Notes: a model not told the origin generated them from the letters alone. Positions 26,563 to 35,928 are shown, counted from the first letter of the stretch. The stretch: DNA of 64,000 nt from an uncultured Rhodoferax sp. (GCF_946221635.1 NZ_CAMIHB010000002.1:62001-126000); one strand, 5' to 3'. Program-made: numbers and translations.

Positions 26563-26954
26563 CCCAAGTTTTGCAACCCGCCCATTGGGCCCGTCCGCGT
26601 GGCTATGCCAACGGGGTGATGGCGCGTGGCCAGATGGTGTTCGTGGCTGGCATGATCGGCTGGGACGCACAATGCGTCTTCCACACTGACGACTTTGCCG
26701 GCCAGGTGCGCCAGGCGCTGAGCAATGTGGTCGAGGTGTTGCGCGAGGCCGGCGCCAAGCCCGAACACATCACGCGCATGACCTGGTATGTGACCGACAA
26801 GCGCGAGTACATGGCGGCTTACCCGGAGATCGGCAAGGCCTTCCGAGAACTCATCGGCAGCTTCAACGCCGCCATGACCGCCGTGCAGGTGCAGGCGCTG
26901 ATCGAGGACCGGGCCAAGGTGGAAATTGAAGTCACCGCCGTGATTCCCGACTGA
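26559..26954 (+). CDS. Rid-family (YjgF/YER057c/UK114) protein without the canonical active-site Arg
   Basis: The 131-residue protein is a clear Rid fold (MVFVAGMIGWDAQ, QALSNVVEVLREAGAKPEHI, KVEIEVTAVIPD). RidA enamine/imine deaminases carry an Arg in the PAR-(S/T) motif near the C terminus. Here the aligned stretch is NAAMTAVQV, with Met106 at the Arg position. It therefore belongs to a Rid subfamily without the standard chemistry. A Rid protein, then called a translation-inhibitor homologue, is also part of the Azoarcus 2-aminobenzoate cluster. AGGAGA lies 6 nt before the ATG, and the gene overlaps the thioesterase gene. Confidence 0.9.
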   Translation: MTQVLQPAHWARPRGYANGVMARGQMVFVAGMIGWDAQCVFHTDDFAGQVRQALSNVVEVLREAGAKPEHITRMTWYVTDKREYMAAYPEIGKAFRELIGSFNAAMTAVQVQALIEDRAKVEIEVTAVIPD

Positions 26955-26962
26955 GCGCGGCC

Positions 26963-28492
26963 ATGCTTTCTTCCCCGCGTGAAATACGGGTGCTGGCTGT
27001 GGTCGGCACCGGCGTCATGGGCCAGGGTATTGCCCAGATTGCGGCCCAGGGTGGCCTGGAGGTCCGTCTCTTCGACGCGCAGGATGGTGCCGCCCAGCGG
27101 GCGCGCGACGCCTTGGCCGCCACCTGGGCTCGTCTAGAGGCGCGTGGCAGTATGGACGCAGCTGCAGTCGCTGCCGCGTTGCAGCGCGTGCAGGTCTGTA
27201 CCACGCTGCAGGCACTGGCCGGCGCGGACCTCGTGGTCGAGGCGATTGCCGAGCGCCTGGACGCCAAGCAAGCGCTGTTCCAGCAGATCGAGGCCGTGGT
27301 CGGCCCGGATTGCGTACTCGCCACCAACACCTCCTCGCTCTCGGTCACGGCCATTGCCTCGGCCTGCACGATCCCACAGCGCGTCGCGGGCTGGCATTTC
27401 TTCAACCCGGTGCCGCGCATGAAGCTGGTGGAGGTGGTGCAGGGGCTGCGCACCGACACTGCCGTGGTGGACACACTGCTTGCACTGGGCCAACACCTGG
27501 GCCACCGTGCGGTGCGCGCCCAGGACACGCCGGGCTTTATCGTCAACCACGCCGGGCGCGGTTTTGGCACCGAGGCGCTGCGCGTGCTCGGTGAGTCGGT
27601 GGCCCGTCCGGCCGTGATCGACGACGTGCTGCGCGCCCAGGCCGGCTTCAAGCTCGGACCGTTCGAGCTGTTCGACCTGGTCGGCCTGGATGTCTCCGTG
27701 CCGGTCATGGAATCGGTCTACCGCCAGTACTTTGAGGAACCGCGTTTTCGCCCCTCGCCGCTGGCCGTGCTGCGTCGCCACGCGGGCCTGCTGGGACGCA
27801 AGAGCGGCACCGGCTTCTACACCTATGTGGACGGCCAGGCGCAAAAAAGCCCGCTGCCATTGCCCGCTGCCGCCGATCCCGGCCCGGTCTGGGTCAGCCG
27901 GCGCAACGCCTGGGGAGCGGCCTGTGCCGACTGGCTGCGCGAGGGCGGTGCCCATGTGGAAGAGGGCGCGCGGCCCAGCGCGCAGGCCTTGTGCATCGTG
28001 CTGCCGCAGGGCGAAGACGTGAGCCACTGCGTGGCGGCCGAGGCGCTGGACGGCGCGCGCACCGTGGCGTTGGACTGGCTGCTGCCCCAAATCGGCTGCG
28101 CGGCCCTCTTCACCAACCCTCTGAGCACGCCGCAGACAGTGGCGCGCGCGCAGGCCCTGCTGGGGCCGCTGTGCGCCGCGGTGTGCGTGCTGCGCGACAG
28201 CACCGGCCTGCTCAGCCAACGCGTGCTGGCCACCATCGTCAACATCGCCTGCGACATGGCGCAGCAAGGCATTGCCAGCCCGCAAGACATCGACGCCGCC
28301 GTCACGCTGGGCCTGGGCTACCCCCAAGGCCCGCTGGCCTGGGGCGATGCGCTGGGGCCGCAGTGCCTGCTGCAGATCCTGGAGCGCCTGCAGGCCCTGA
28401 CCGGTGACCCGCGCTACCGCCCCTCACCCTGGCTGCGCCGCCGTGCGCTGCTGGGCCTCTCCCTGCTAGCCACCGAATACCCTTCTCACTGA
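26963..28492 (+). CDS. 3-Hydroxyacyl-CoA dehydrogenase with duplicated C-terminal domain (PaaH/PaaC type)
   Basis: The 509-residue enzyme starts with the NAD fold (VVGTGVMGQGIAQIAAQGG near 14-32) and has NTSSLSVTAIASA and the catalytic region VAGWHFFNPVPRMKLVEVV. A first C-terminal domain follows (DTPGFIVNHAGRGFGTEALR), then a linker and a second, partial copy (TGLLSQRVLATIVNIACDMA). This two-domain form is that of 3-hydroxyadipyl-CoA dehydrogenases of phenylacetate catabolism. It would oxidise a 3-hydroxydicarboxylyl-CoA. Spacing to neighbours is 8 and 2 nt. Confidence 0.9.
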   Translation: MLSSPREIRVLAVVGTGVMGQGIAQIAAQGGLEVRLFDAQDGAAQRARDALAATWARLEARGSMDAAAVAAALQRVQVCTTLQALAGADLVVEAIAERLDAKQALFQQIEAVVGPDCVLATNTSSLSVTAIASACTIPQRVAGWHFFNPVPRMKLVEVVQGLRTDTAVVDTLLALGQHLGHRAVRAQDTPGFIVNHAGRGFGTEALRVLGESVARPAVIDDVLRAQAGFKLGPFELFDLVGLDVSVPVMESVYRQYFEEPRFRPSPLAVLRRHAGLLGRKSGTGFYTYVDGQAQKSPLPLPAAADPGPVWVSRRNAWGAACADWLREGGAHVEEGARPSAQALCIVLPQGEDVSHCVAAEALDGARTVALDWLLPQIGCAALFTNPLSTPQTVARAQALLGPLCAAVCVLRDSTGLLSQRVLATIVNIACDMAQQGIASPQDIDAAVTLGLGYPQGPLAWGDALGPQCLLQILERLQALTGDPRYRPSPWLRRRALLGLSLLATEYPSH

Positions 28493-28494
28493 CC

Positions 28495-29694
28495 ATGCTC
28501 AACGCCTACCTTTACGACGGTGCGCGCACCGCCTTTGGCCGCCATGCCGGCGCGCTCAGCGGCCTGCGCCCCGACGACCTGGCCGCCCATGTGCTGCGCA
28601 GCCTGGCGCAGCGCTCGCCCATGGCGCGGGTGGCCGAAGACGTGGTGCTGGGGTGTACCTGCCAGGCCGGCGAAGACAGCCGCAATATCGCGCGCCATGC
28701 CGCGCTGCTGGCCGGGCTGGGCGCGCAGACACCGGGCCAGACCGTCAACCGCCTGTGTGGCAGCGGTTTGGCCGCCCTGGTCGACGGCGCACGCGCCATC
28801 AGTGTGGGCGAGGGCGATGTTTACCTGGTCGGTGGCGTGGAAAGCATGAGCCGTGCGCCTTTTGTCATGGCCAAGGCCGAGTCGCCCTACAGCCGTGACC
28901 TGCGCGTGGCCGACTCCACCATTGGTGCGCGCTTTCCCAATCCGCAGCTGGTGCAGGATTTTGGCAACCACAGCATGCCCGAGACGGCTGACGCTGTGGC
29001 TGCCGAGCTGGGCCTCACGCGCGAGGCCTGCGACGCCTATGCGCTGCAATCGCAGCAGCGGTTTGCTGCGGCGCAGGCGGCGGGTGTTTTTGCGCAGGAG
29101 ATCGTGCCGATAGATGTGCCCCAGGGCCGCAAGGCGGCGCCGCTGGTGTTTGCCGTGGATGAGCACCCGCGTGCCGACACCACGCTGGCCTCGTTGCAGA
29201 AGCTCAGGCCCCTGTTTGACGGTGGGGTGACGACGGCGGGCAATGCCTCGGGCATCAATGACGGCGCCGCCGCCGTGTTGCTGGGCAGCCTGGCCGCTGG
29301 CGAGCGCCATGGTCAGCAGCCGCTGGCGCGCGTGCTGTCGGCCGCCGTGGCGGGCGTGGAGCCGCGCCTCATGGGTCTGGGCCCGGTGACTGCCATCGAA
29401 CGTGCGCTGCGGCGCGCAGGTCTCGCCCTGTCCCAAGTGGATCTGATCGAAATCAATGAAGCCTTCGCGGCCCAGGTGCTGGGCTGCCTGCAGCGCCTGG
29501 GCCTGTCGGCCACCGACGCACGCGTCAACCCCAACGGCGGCGCGATTGCCGTGGGCCACCCGCTGGGGGCTTCCGGCGCGCGCCTGGCCCTCAGCGCTGC
29601 GCATGAGCTGCGGCGGCGCAACGGCCGCTATGCCGTGGTCAGCCTGTGTATCGGCGTGGGCCAGGGCATTGCCGTGGTGCTCGAACGCGCCTAG
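28495..29694 (+). CDS. Acyl-CoA thiolase (3-oxoadipyl-CoA thiolase type)
   Basis: A 399-residue degradative thiolase. The nucleophile is Cys88 in NRLCGSGLAAL; NEAFAAQVLG, the His of GHPLGASGARLAL and the second Cys of SLCIGVGQGIAVV complete the site. DGARTAFGRHAGALSGLRPDD at the N terminus is like PcaF/PaaJ enzymes. With the preceding dehydrogenase it would cleave a 3-oxodicarboxylyl-CoA to acetyl-CoA and a shorter CoA ester. It begins 2 nt after that gene. Confidence 0.9.
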   Translation: MLNAYLYDGARTAFGRHAGALSGLRPDDLAAHVLRSLAQRSPMARVAEDVVLGCTCQAGEDSRNIARHAALLAGLGAQTPGQTVNRLCGSGLAALVDGARAISVGEGDVYLVGGVESMSRAPFVMAKAESPYSRDLRVADSTIGARFPNPQLVQDFGNHSMPETADAVAAELGLTREACDAYALQSQQRFAAAQAAGVFAQEIVPIDVPQGRKAAPLVFAVDEHPRADTTLASLQKLRPLFDGGVTTAGNASGINDGAAAVLLGSLAAGERHGQQPLARVLSAAVAGVEPRLMGLGPVTAIERALRRAGLALSQVDLIEINEAFAAQVLGCLQRLGLSATDARVNPNGGAIAVGHPLGASGARLALSAAHELRRRNGRYAVVSLCIGVGQGIAVVLERA

Positions 29695-29726
29695 CCACTC
29701 CCTCCATTCACGAAAGGAACACCTCC

Positions 29727-30905
29727 ATGGTCACCAAGAACGCATTCCAGTGGAATGACGCGCTGCTGCTCGACAGCCAGCTGACCGACGACGAACGCCA
29801 GGTGCGCGATGCCGCCCAGAGCTACTGCCAGGAACGCCTGCTGCCGCGCGTGCTGGACAACTTCCGCCACGAGAAGACCGATGCCGGCATCTTCCGCGAG
29901 ATGGGCGCACTGGGCCTGCTGGGCGCCACCATCCCCGAGCAATACGGCGGCGCCGGCCTGAACTATGTCTGCTACGGCCTGGTGGCGCGCGAAGTGGAAC
30001 GCGTGGATTCGGGTTACCGCTCCATGATGAGCGTGCAGTCTTCGCTGGTCATGGTGCCCATCAATGAGTTTGGCACCGAGGCGCAGAAGCAGAAGTACCT
30101 GCCCAAGCTGGCCACAGGCGAATGGATTGGCTGCTTCGGCCTGACCGAGCCCAACCACGGCTCGGACCCCGGCAGCATGGTCACACGCGCGCGCAAGGTG
30201 CCGGGCGGCTACAGCCTGTCGGGCGCCAAGATGTGGATCACCAACAGCCCTATCGCCGACGTCTTTGTGGTCTGGGCCAAGGACGACACTGGCTCCATTC
30301 GCGGCTTTGTGCTGGAGAAAGGCTGGAAGGGCCTGAGCGCCCCGGCCATCCACGGCAAGGTGGGTCTGCGTGCCAGCATCACCGGCGAGATCGTCATGGA
30401 CGAGGTGTTCTGCCCCGAGGAAAACGCCTTCCCCGAGGTGCGCGGCCTCAAGGGACCGTTCACCTGCCTCAACAGCGCGCGCTACGGGATTGCCTGGGGT
30501 GCGCTGGGCGCAGCGGAGGACTGCTACACCCGGGCCCGCCAGTACACCATGGACCGCAAGCAGTTCGACAAGCCGCTGGCCGCCAACCAGCTGGTTCAGA
30601 AGAAGCTGGCCGATATGCTGACCGAGATCACGCTAGGTTTACAGGGCTGCCTGCAGGTGGGCCGCCTCAAGGACAGCGGGCAGGCGGCAGTGGAGATGAC
30701 CTCCATCATCAAGCGCAACTCCTGCGGTAAGGCACTGGACATTGCGCGGCTGGCGCGCGACATGATGGGAGGCAATGGCATCAGCGACGAGTTCGGCGTC
30801 GCCCGCCATTTGGTGAATCTGGAGGTGGTCAACACCTACGAGGGTACGCATGACATCCATGCGCTGATCCTCGGCCGTGCGATCACCGGCATCGCGGCGT
30901 TCTAG
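29727..30905 (+). CDS. gcdH: Glutaryl-CoA dehydrogenase-like acyl-CoA dehydrogenase
   Basis: The 392-residue flavoprotein matches glutaryl-CoA dehydrogenase closely: SGYRSMMSVQSSLVMVPI near 94-111, FGLTEPNHGSDPGSM near 133, GAKMWITNSPIADVFVVW, and the catalytic Glu in NTYEGTHDIHALILGRAITG. The family turns glutaryl-CoA into crotonyl-CoA with loss of CO2; some relatives do not decarboxylate. As the last gene of the cluster it may handle a dicarboxylyl-CoA from the opened ring, or serve tryptophan and lysine breakdown. CGAAAGGAAC precedes the ATG. Its stop overlaps the stop of the small gene on the other strand (CTAG). Confidence 0.9.
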   Translation: MVTKNAFQWNDALLLDSQLTDDERQVRDAAQSYCQERLLPRVLDNFRHEKTDAGIFREMGALGLLGATIPEQYGGAGLNYVCYGLVAREVERVDSGYRSMMSVQSSLVMVPINEFGTEAQKQKYLPKLATGEWIGCFGLTEPNHGSDPGSMVTRARKVPGGYSLSGAKMWITNSPIADVFVVWAKDDTGSIRGFVLEKGWKGLSAPAIHGKVGLRASITGEIVMDEVFCPEENAFPEVRGLKGPFTCLNSARYGIAWGALGAAEDCYTRARQYTMDRKQFDKPLAANQLVQKKLADMLTEITLGLQGCLQVGRLKDSGQAAVEMTSIIKRNSCGKALDIARLARDMMGGNGISDEFGVARHLVNLEVVNTYEGTHDIHALILGRAITGIAAF

Positions 30906-31138
30906 TTCAGCAGATAGCTGTCGGCCTGGTTTTCGAAGTCTTCGGCGTCAATCGCGGCGTCGTAGGCGGCGCGGGCAGCCAGAGCCTCCTTGGTGTAGGG
31001 GATCAGGGGCTTGTCCAGCGGGCGCAGCTTGTGGCGGCGCAGGCCGCGCAGCTGCTGGGAGCGTTCCATGGTCTGCAGGACCAGCTCGGGCTCCATCATC
31101 AGGCTGAAGGGGTTGAGGGCGGCAGTGGTGTTTTTCAT
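30902..31138 (-). CDS. Small hypothetical protein, 78 aa
   Basis: A charged soluble protein (NPFSLMMEPELVLQTMERSQ, then LRGLRRHKLRPLDKPLIPY) with an acidic tail ending AEDFENQADSYLLN. CCGGAGA lies about 7 nt before the ATG at 31138, which favours this start over one 21 codons earlier. It is 117 nt downstream of the dbpA stop on the opposite side of a gene-free spacer. I do not recognise the family and assign no function. Confidence 0.65.
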   Translation of the reverse strand: MKNTTAALNPFSLMMEPELVLQTMERSQQLRGLRRHKLRPLDKPLIPYTKEALAARAAYDAAIDAEDFENQADSYLLN

Positions 31139-31254
31139 GGCAGTTCTCCGGTAGGCAACACGCCAGGCAAAAACTCTGGCGCTTGGATGAACTGTAGTCA
31201 CGCCCCCGGGGAACTGGAGTCCGACACGCGCTGTAAGTCGTGTAAGGTTTTTTC

Positions 31255-32637
31255 CTACAAGAGCCGCGCTCGGACGCTCTTGCCCTTGACGCGACCGGCG
31301 TTGAGCTTGGCGCAGGCATCCTTGGCGATGTGGCGATCCACGGCCACAAAGGTGCAGAACTCGGTAACCTGGATCTTGCCGATCTGCTCGCGGGTGTAGG
31401 CCTCGCCGCCCTCGGTGCTGGTCAAAGCGCCGAGTACATCGCCGGGGCGGATTTTTTCCTTGCGGCCGCCGGCAATCTGCACCGTCACCATGGGGGGGAG
31501 CAGGCGACCACCGGCGGTGGGCGTCAGCTCGTCGCGCTTGAACCAGACCGACGGTGCGTTTTGATACTGTTCGATCTTGCCCACCGACCCCATTTCGTGC
31601 ATGGTTGCCAGGCTGACCGCCAGGCCGGACTGACCGGCGCGCCCGGTGCGGCCGATGCGATGCACATGCACCTCGGGGTCGGGCGTGATGTCCACGTTGA
31701 TGACCAAATCCAGTTCCTTCACGTCCAGCCCGCGCGAGGCCACGTCGGTGGCCACCAGCACCGAGCAGCTGCGGTTGGCAAACTGGGCCAGCACCTGGTC
31801 GCGGTCACGCTGCTCCAGGTCGCCATGCAGCGCCTGGGCGACGAAGCCCTGGGCCTGCAGCAGTGTCACCAGGTCGTTGCACTGGGCCTTGGTGTTGCAG
31901 AAAGCGATGGTGCTGACGGGGCGGAAGTGGTTGAGCACCAGTCCCACGGTTTCCAGCTTGTTGCTGCGTTCGACCTCATAGAAGCGCTGCTCAATCGTGC
32001 TTTCGGCCACAGGGGCCTTGACCGTGATCTGTTGCGGATCGCGCATGAATTGCTTGGCGAGTTTCTCGATGCCCTCGGGGTAGGTGGCCGAGAACAGCAG
32101 GGTCTGGCGCTCCTTGGGCGTCTGGCGGACCACGGTGGCAATGTCGTCAAAAAACCCCATGTCCAGCATGCGGTCGGCCTCGTCCAGCACCAGGGTGTTG
32201 AGCCCTTCCAGCGTGAGGTACTGCCGCTCCAGCAGATCCATGATGCGGCCCGGCGTACCGACCACGATGTGGGCGCCGTTTTCCAGACTGGCGCGCTGGC
32301 CGCGCGTGGCCACGCCGCCGCACAGCGTCACCACCTTGATGTTGTCCTGCGCCCGTGCCAGGCGGCGGATCTCCACCGTCACCTGGTCCGCCAGCTCGCG
32401 CGTGGGGCACAGCACCATGGCCTGCACCGCAAACCAGCGCGGGTTCAGCTTGGCCAGCAGGGCCAGCGCAAAGGCCGCCGTCTTGCCGCTGCCCGTCTTA
32501 GCCTGGGCAATCAGGTCGTGCCCCGCCAGCGCCACGGGCAGGCTGGCCGCCTGGATGGGGGTCATCTCGGCGTAGCCCAGCTGTTGCAGGTTGCTGAGGG
32601 TGGCGGGCGAGAGGGGGAGGGTGGAGAAGGCGGTCAT
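31255..32637 (-). CDS. dbpA: ATP-dependent RNA helicase DbpA
   Basis: A 460-residue DEAD-box helicase that helps assemble the large ribosomal subunit. Motifs are GYAEMTPIQAASLP (Q motif), AKTGSGKTAAFALALL (I), VLDEADRMLDMGF (II), LFSATYPEGI (III), VATDVASRGLDVKELD (V) and HRIGRTGRAGQSGLAV (VI). The C-terminal 75 residues, from about 385, are the DbpA RNA-binding domain that recognises 23S rRNA hairpin 92. Length agrees with E. coli DbpA (457). The start at 32637 is the one that begins just before the Q motif; the longer frame upstream is antisense to the EAL gene. Confidence 0.95.
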   Translation of the reverse strand: MTAFSTLPLSPATLSNLQQLGYAEMTPIQAASLPVALAGHDLIAQAKTGSGKTAAFALALLAKLNPRWFAVQAMVLCPTRELADQVTVEIRRLARAQDNIKVVTLCGGVATRGQRASLENGAHIVVGTPGRIMDLLERQYLTLEGLNTLVLDEADRMLDMGFFDDIATVVRQTPKERQTLLFSATYPEGIEKLAKQFMRDPQQITVKAPVAESTIEQRFYEVERSNKLETVGLVLNHFRPVSTIAFCNTKAQCNDLVTLLQAQGFVAQALHGDLEQRDRDQVLAQFANRSCSVLVATDVASRGLDVKELDLVINVDITPDPEVHVHRIGRTGRAGQSGLAVSLATMHEMGSVGKIEQYQNAPSVWFKRDELTPTAGGRLLPPMVTVQIAGGRKEKIRPGDVLGALTSTEGGEAYTREQIGKIQVTEFCTFVAVDRHIAKDACAKLNAGRVKGKSVRARLL

Positions 32638-32782
32638 GCCGCAATTATCCGTGTACGCCCCTCGCAGGATGATCGTCTGCGGGGTTTTGCTTCCGGGCGG
32701 TTGAAGCCTCCCTACAATGTTTGGACTGTGCCGCCCTTCCGGGCAGTCGCGCAATGAACCTCCCCACAGGATGGAGTTGAAC

Positions 32783-34381
32783 ATGCAGTCGCTCGTATCG
32801 GCGTATCCCCGCATTGCCGCCTTTGTAGTGGCCATGATGGCCGCTTGGGCCGTTATCTGCGTGGGGGGCGTGTTCATCGTGCAGGACCAGATGGGCAGTG
32901 TGGCGGCGGATGTCGCATCGACATCCGCACGGGTGAAGGACATGATCCAGGAGAACAACGATCTGCTCCGAACCCTGAACAAGGAAATGCCCAAGGATTG
33001 CAGGGACAGCACCTTGCAGCAAATACGGCGCTTGTTTGTCCATCTGCGCTATGTCTCTGATGCCGGTGTGCTCAACGAAGCGGGGAGCGTGGTTTGCACT
33101 GCCAGCCTGGGGGTCTTGCCGTCGCCCGTGTCGCTGGGAGCCCCCGACTTTTCCCGCCGTTGGCCTTCTGGCGAGGAGTTGAAGGGCTACAACCAGCGTT
33201 CCCTGCCGGGGCAGGAAGGACGTTCCAAAACAACCATCACGCTAGGGGGCTCTTTCTATGTCGCTTTGCCCGGCGACATCGTGCAAGAGGTTGTCAGCAC
33301 CAACCGCGTGAGGGCCGTTCTGGCCGCCCGTTTGGACGGAAGCTGGATCAAGGCATCTGCCGCCCAGGGCCTGCCCGAGTTGCGCGTCCCGCGCTTTGAC
33401 AAGGTGCAGGAAAATCCACCGTCCACCAGGTACTACGACAGCGCGTCCCGGACCTACATCCAGTTTCAACAGGTCCCCGGAACCATGTATGCATTGGTTG
33501 GCGTGGCAACCCTGTCGCAGTTTCTGGCGGCGTATTACTCGGCGCTGGTTCTGGCCGTCACTGCCGCGGTCATTGTTGCCGTCCTGGTCTTCTATGCCGT
33601 TCTGCCGGTGTTCAAGCGCTGGGGCACCCTTGCCTATCGGATCCACACCTTGCTGCAGCCGGAGCATCTGGTCTGCATGTACCAACCCATACTCGACATG
33701 AAGAGTGGTCAGGTGGTGGGGTGCGAAGTGTTGATGCGTTTGCGGGACCGGAGTGCTGTCATTCCACCGGATATCGCTTTGCCGGCCATCATCGGTCGCG
33801 GTCTGACCTGGAACCTGGACCAATTGGTGGTGGAGGTGGCGGTGGCGGAATTGGCTGGGGCCTTGCCGGAAGTCGAAAAGTTCAAGGTTGCCTTCAACTT
33901 CTTTCCGCAAAGCGTGGGTTCTGGCGGTGTGGCGGACCTGTTCGCTCGCGTGCAGGCTGCGACGCCGCATCCAGGGCTGCTGTTTGACGTCGAGGTTCTG
34001 GAGCAGGAATACAAGGATTCGATGATTCAGGCGGTGGCAGAGTTGCGCCAGCGACAGATATTGATTTCCGTAGATGACTTCGGCACTGGCTTTTCCAATC
34101 TGGGCAGCGTACGCGCCTTGCAGCCTGATTTCCTGAAGATTGACCGCAGCTTTGTGAAAGATATGGAGTCGTCCAGCGTGCGGTCTACGCTCATCCCGGA
34201 AATCGTGGCCATTGGTCGTGCCGTCGGTGCCCAGTTGATTGCCGAGGGCATTGAGAACGCCGAGCAGTACGCCCTGCTCCAGGCCATGGGCATCGAGTAT
34301 GGTCAGGGGTATTACCTGTCGCGTCCTTTGGCCATTGAGAAGTTTGCTGATTTTGTTCGTACACGCAGGCCGACGGCCTGA
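32783..34381 (+). CDS. CSS-motif EAL-domain cyclic-di-GMP phosphodiesterase
   Basis: A 532-residue membrane protein: membrane segment near 13-33, a periplasmic CSS-type sensor domain with two Cys (KDCRDSTLQQIRRL near 72 and SVVCTASLGV near 105), a second segment near 250-275, and a C-terminal EAL domain. CSS proteins sense through a periplasmic disulfide. The EAL residues are largely present: CEVLMRL, FNFFPQS, DVEVLEQE, VDDFGTGFSNL, LKIDRSFVKD, AEGIEN. It therefore probably degrades cyclic-di-GMP. GGAG lies 6 nt before the ATG at 32783; an ATG 12 nt earlier lacks a proper site. Confidence 0.9.
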   Translation: MQSLVSAYPRIAAFVVAMMAAWAVICVGGVFIVQDQMGSVAADVASTSARVKDMIQENNDLLRTLNKEMPKDCRDSTLQQIRRLFVHLRYVSDAGVLNEAGSVVCTASLGVLPSPVSLGAPDFSRRWPSGEELKGYNQRSLPGQEGRSKTTITLGGSFYVALPGDIVQEVVSTNRVRAVLAARLDGSWIKASAAQGLPELRVPRFDKVQENPPSTRYYDSASRTYIQFQQVPGTMYALVGVATLSQFLAAYYSALVLAVTAAVIVAVLVFYAVLPVFKRWGTLAYRIHTLLQPEHLVCMYQPILDMKSGQVVGCEVLMRLRDRSAVIPPDIALPAIIGRGLTWNLDQLVVEVAVAELAGALPEVEKFKVAFNFFPQSVGSGGVADLFARVQAATPHPGLLFDVEVLEQEYKDSMIQAVAELRQRQILISVDDFGTGFSNLGSVRALQPDFLKIDRSFVKDMESSSVRSTLIPEIVAIGRAVGAQLIAEGIENAEQYALLQAMGIEYGQGYYLSRPLAIEKFADFVRTRRPTA

Positions 34382-34414
34382 GTGGCTGGCTCCGTTGTCA
34401 GAAGAGGATTTCCT

Positions 34415-35926
34415 GTGTTTCCAGTTCCCCTGAAAGTTCGTTTGGGCGGTGTGGCAATCGCCGTCGCCTTGCTCACATCCTGCGGCACGCCCATGGTCAA
34501 CCCGGTCACGGGGCAGACCGAGATGTCGGTGATGAGTGAGGAGGCCGAGATTGCCGAAGGCGCCAAGGCGCACCAGGAGGTGCTCAAGGAATACGGCGTC
34601 TACGCCAATCCCGCGGTGCAGAACTATGTGAATGCGCTGGGTCAGAGGTTGGCGGCACAAAGCCATCGCAGTCACCTGCAATGGCACTTTACGGTGCTGG
34701 ACAGCCCCGAAATCAATGCCTTTGCCTTGCCCGGTGGCTATGTGTATGTCACGCGCGGGATCATGGTCTATATGGACAGTGAGGCGGATTTGGCTGGCGT
34801 TATCGGGCATGAGATCGGCCACGTCACCGCCCGCCATGGCGCCCAGCGTGCCACGCGCCAGCAGACCGCAGGGCTGGGTGTGCTGGCCGCGAGTGTGTTG
34901 GGCGCGGTGCTGGAAAGCCAGGGCTTTGGCGGCGCCGGCCAACTGGCCAGCCAGGCCTCACAAAGCGTGGCGGCGGGTTACATCGCCTCCTACGGACGCG
35001 ACCAGGAGCTGCAAGCCGACGGTCTGGGGGCGGAATACCTCTCGCGTGTGCACTACGACCCGCGCAATATGGTGGACGTCATCACCGTGCTGAAAAACCA
35101 GGAACGCTTTGCCGCCGATCTGGCCAAGGCAGAAGGCCGTTCCGTACCGAGCGGCAGCGACTGGCTGGCCTCGCACCCCAGCAACGACCAGCGCCTGCAG
35201 TCCATCACCGCGCTGGCGGCGCAGTACAAGGGGCAGGCGGGGTACCAGGACGAAGGGCGCACGCGCTACTTGCAGGTCATACGCGGCATGACCTTTGGGG
35301 ACAGTCCGGAACAAGGACTGGTGCGGGGGCGCAATTTCTACCACGAGGGCCTGGACATTGCGCTCACTGCACCTGCGGGCTGGATGATCCAGAACGATGC
35401 GGACCAACTGGCCCTGGTAAATAGCGCCCGCGACGCGGCCATGCTGGTGCGCCTGGCGCCGCCGCAGGCGGGCAAGACGCACAACGAGGTGATTCGCAGC
35501 ATGCTCAAGCCCAGCCAGGGGCGGGTCGAGAGCACCACGCTCAACGGTCTGCAGGCCACCCGCTTCAGTGGTGCGCGCACGGGCAGCAACGGCCAGGTGC
35601 AGGCGCTGGAAGCCACGGTGGTGAGCGGACCGGGTGACCGTATCTACCTGCTGCAGACCAGCGCCAAGGACAGCAATGCCCTGCAGCGCGCGCGCGCCGC
35701 CGTGCGCGAGGCCGAGGGCAGCTTCCGAGCGATGACGCCGCAAGACCGCAGCGCCGCGCGGCCCTGGGTCATCAAGACGGTGGCCTATCCGCGCGGCGGC
35801 TTTGCCGAGCTGGCCAAGTCCTCGCCCATCAGCCGGCCCGAGCAGCAGCTGCGCCTGATCAACGGCTACTACGGCGGCGGCGAGCCAGCCGTGGGCCAGC
35901 CTGTGAAGGTGGTGGATACCCCTTGA
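34415..35926 (+). CDS. M48-family metalloprotease, lipoprotein
   Basis: The 503-residue protein has a lipoprotein signal (AIAVALLTSC, Cys23), the zinc motif HEIGH at 132-136 and the third ligand in RDQELQADGLGAEYLSRV. This is the layout of BepA/LoiP-like periplasmic M48 proteases that look after outer-membrane proteins. An extra C-terminal region of about 200 residues (from GLDIALTAPAGW) is a separate domain found in longer family members. The start is a GTG at 34415 with GAGG 7 nt upstream, which gives a standard signal; a GTG at 34382 is possible. It directly follows the EAL gene. Confidence 0.9.
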   Translation: MFPVPLKVRLGGVAIAVALLTSCGTPMVNPVTGQTEMSVMSEEAEIAEGAKAHQEVLKEYGVYANPAVQNYVNALGQRLAAQSHRSHLQWHFTVLDSPEINAFALPGGYVYVTRGIMVYMDSEADLAGVIGHEIGHVTARHGAQRATRQQTAGLGVLAASVLGAVLESQGFGGAGQLASQASQSVAAGYIASYGRDQELQADGLGAEYLSRVHYDPRNMVDVITVLKNQERFAADLAKAEGRSVPSGSDWLASHPSNDQRLQSITALAAQYKGQAGYQDEGRTRYLQVIRGMTFGDSPEQGLVRGRNFYHEGLDIALTAPAGWMIQNDADQLALVNSARDAAMLVRLAPPQAGKTHNEVIRSMLKPSQGRVESTTLNGLQATRFSGARTGSNGQVQALEATVVSGPGDRIYLLQTSAKDSNALQRARAAVREAEGSFRAMTPQDRSAARPWVIKTVAYPRGGFAELAKSSPISRPEQQLRLINGYYGGGEPAVGQPVKVVDTP

Positions 35927-35928
35927 TT

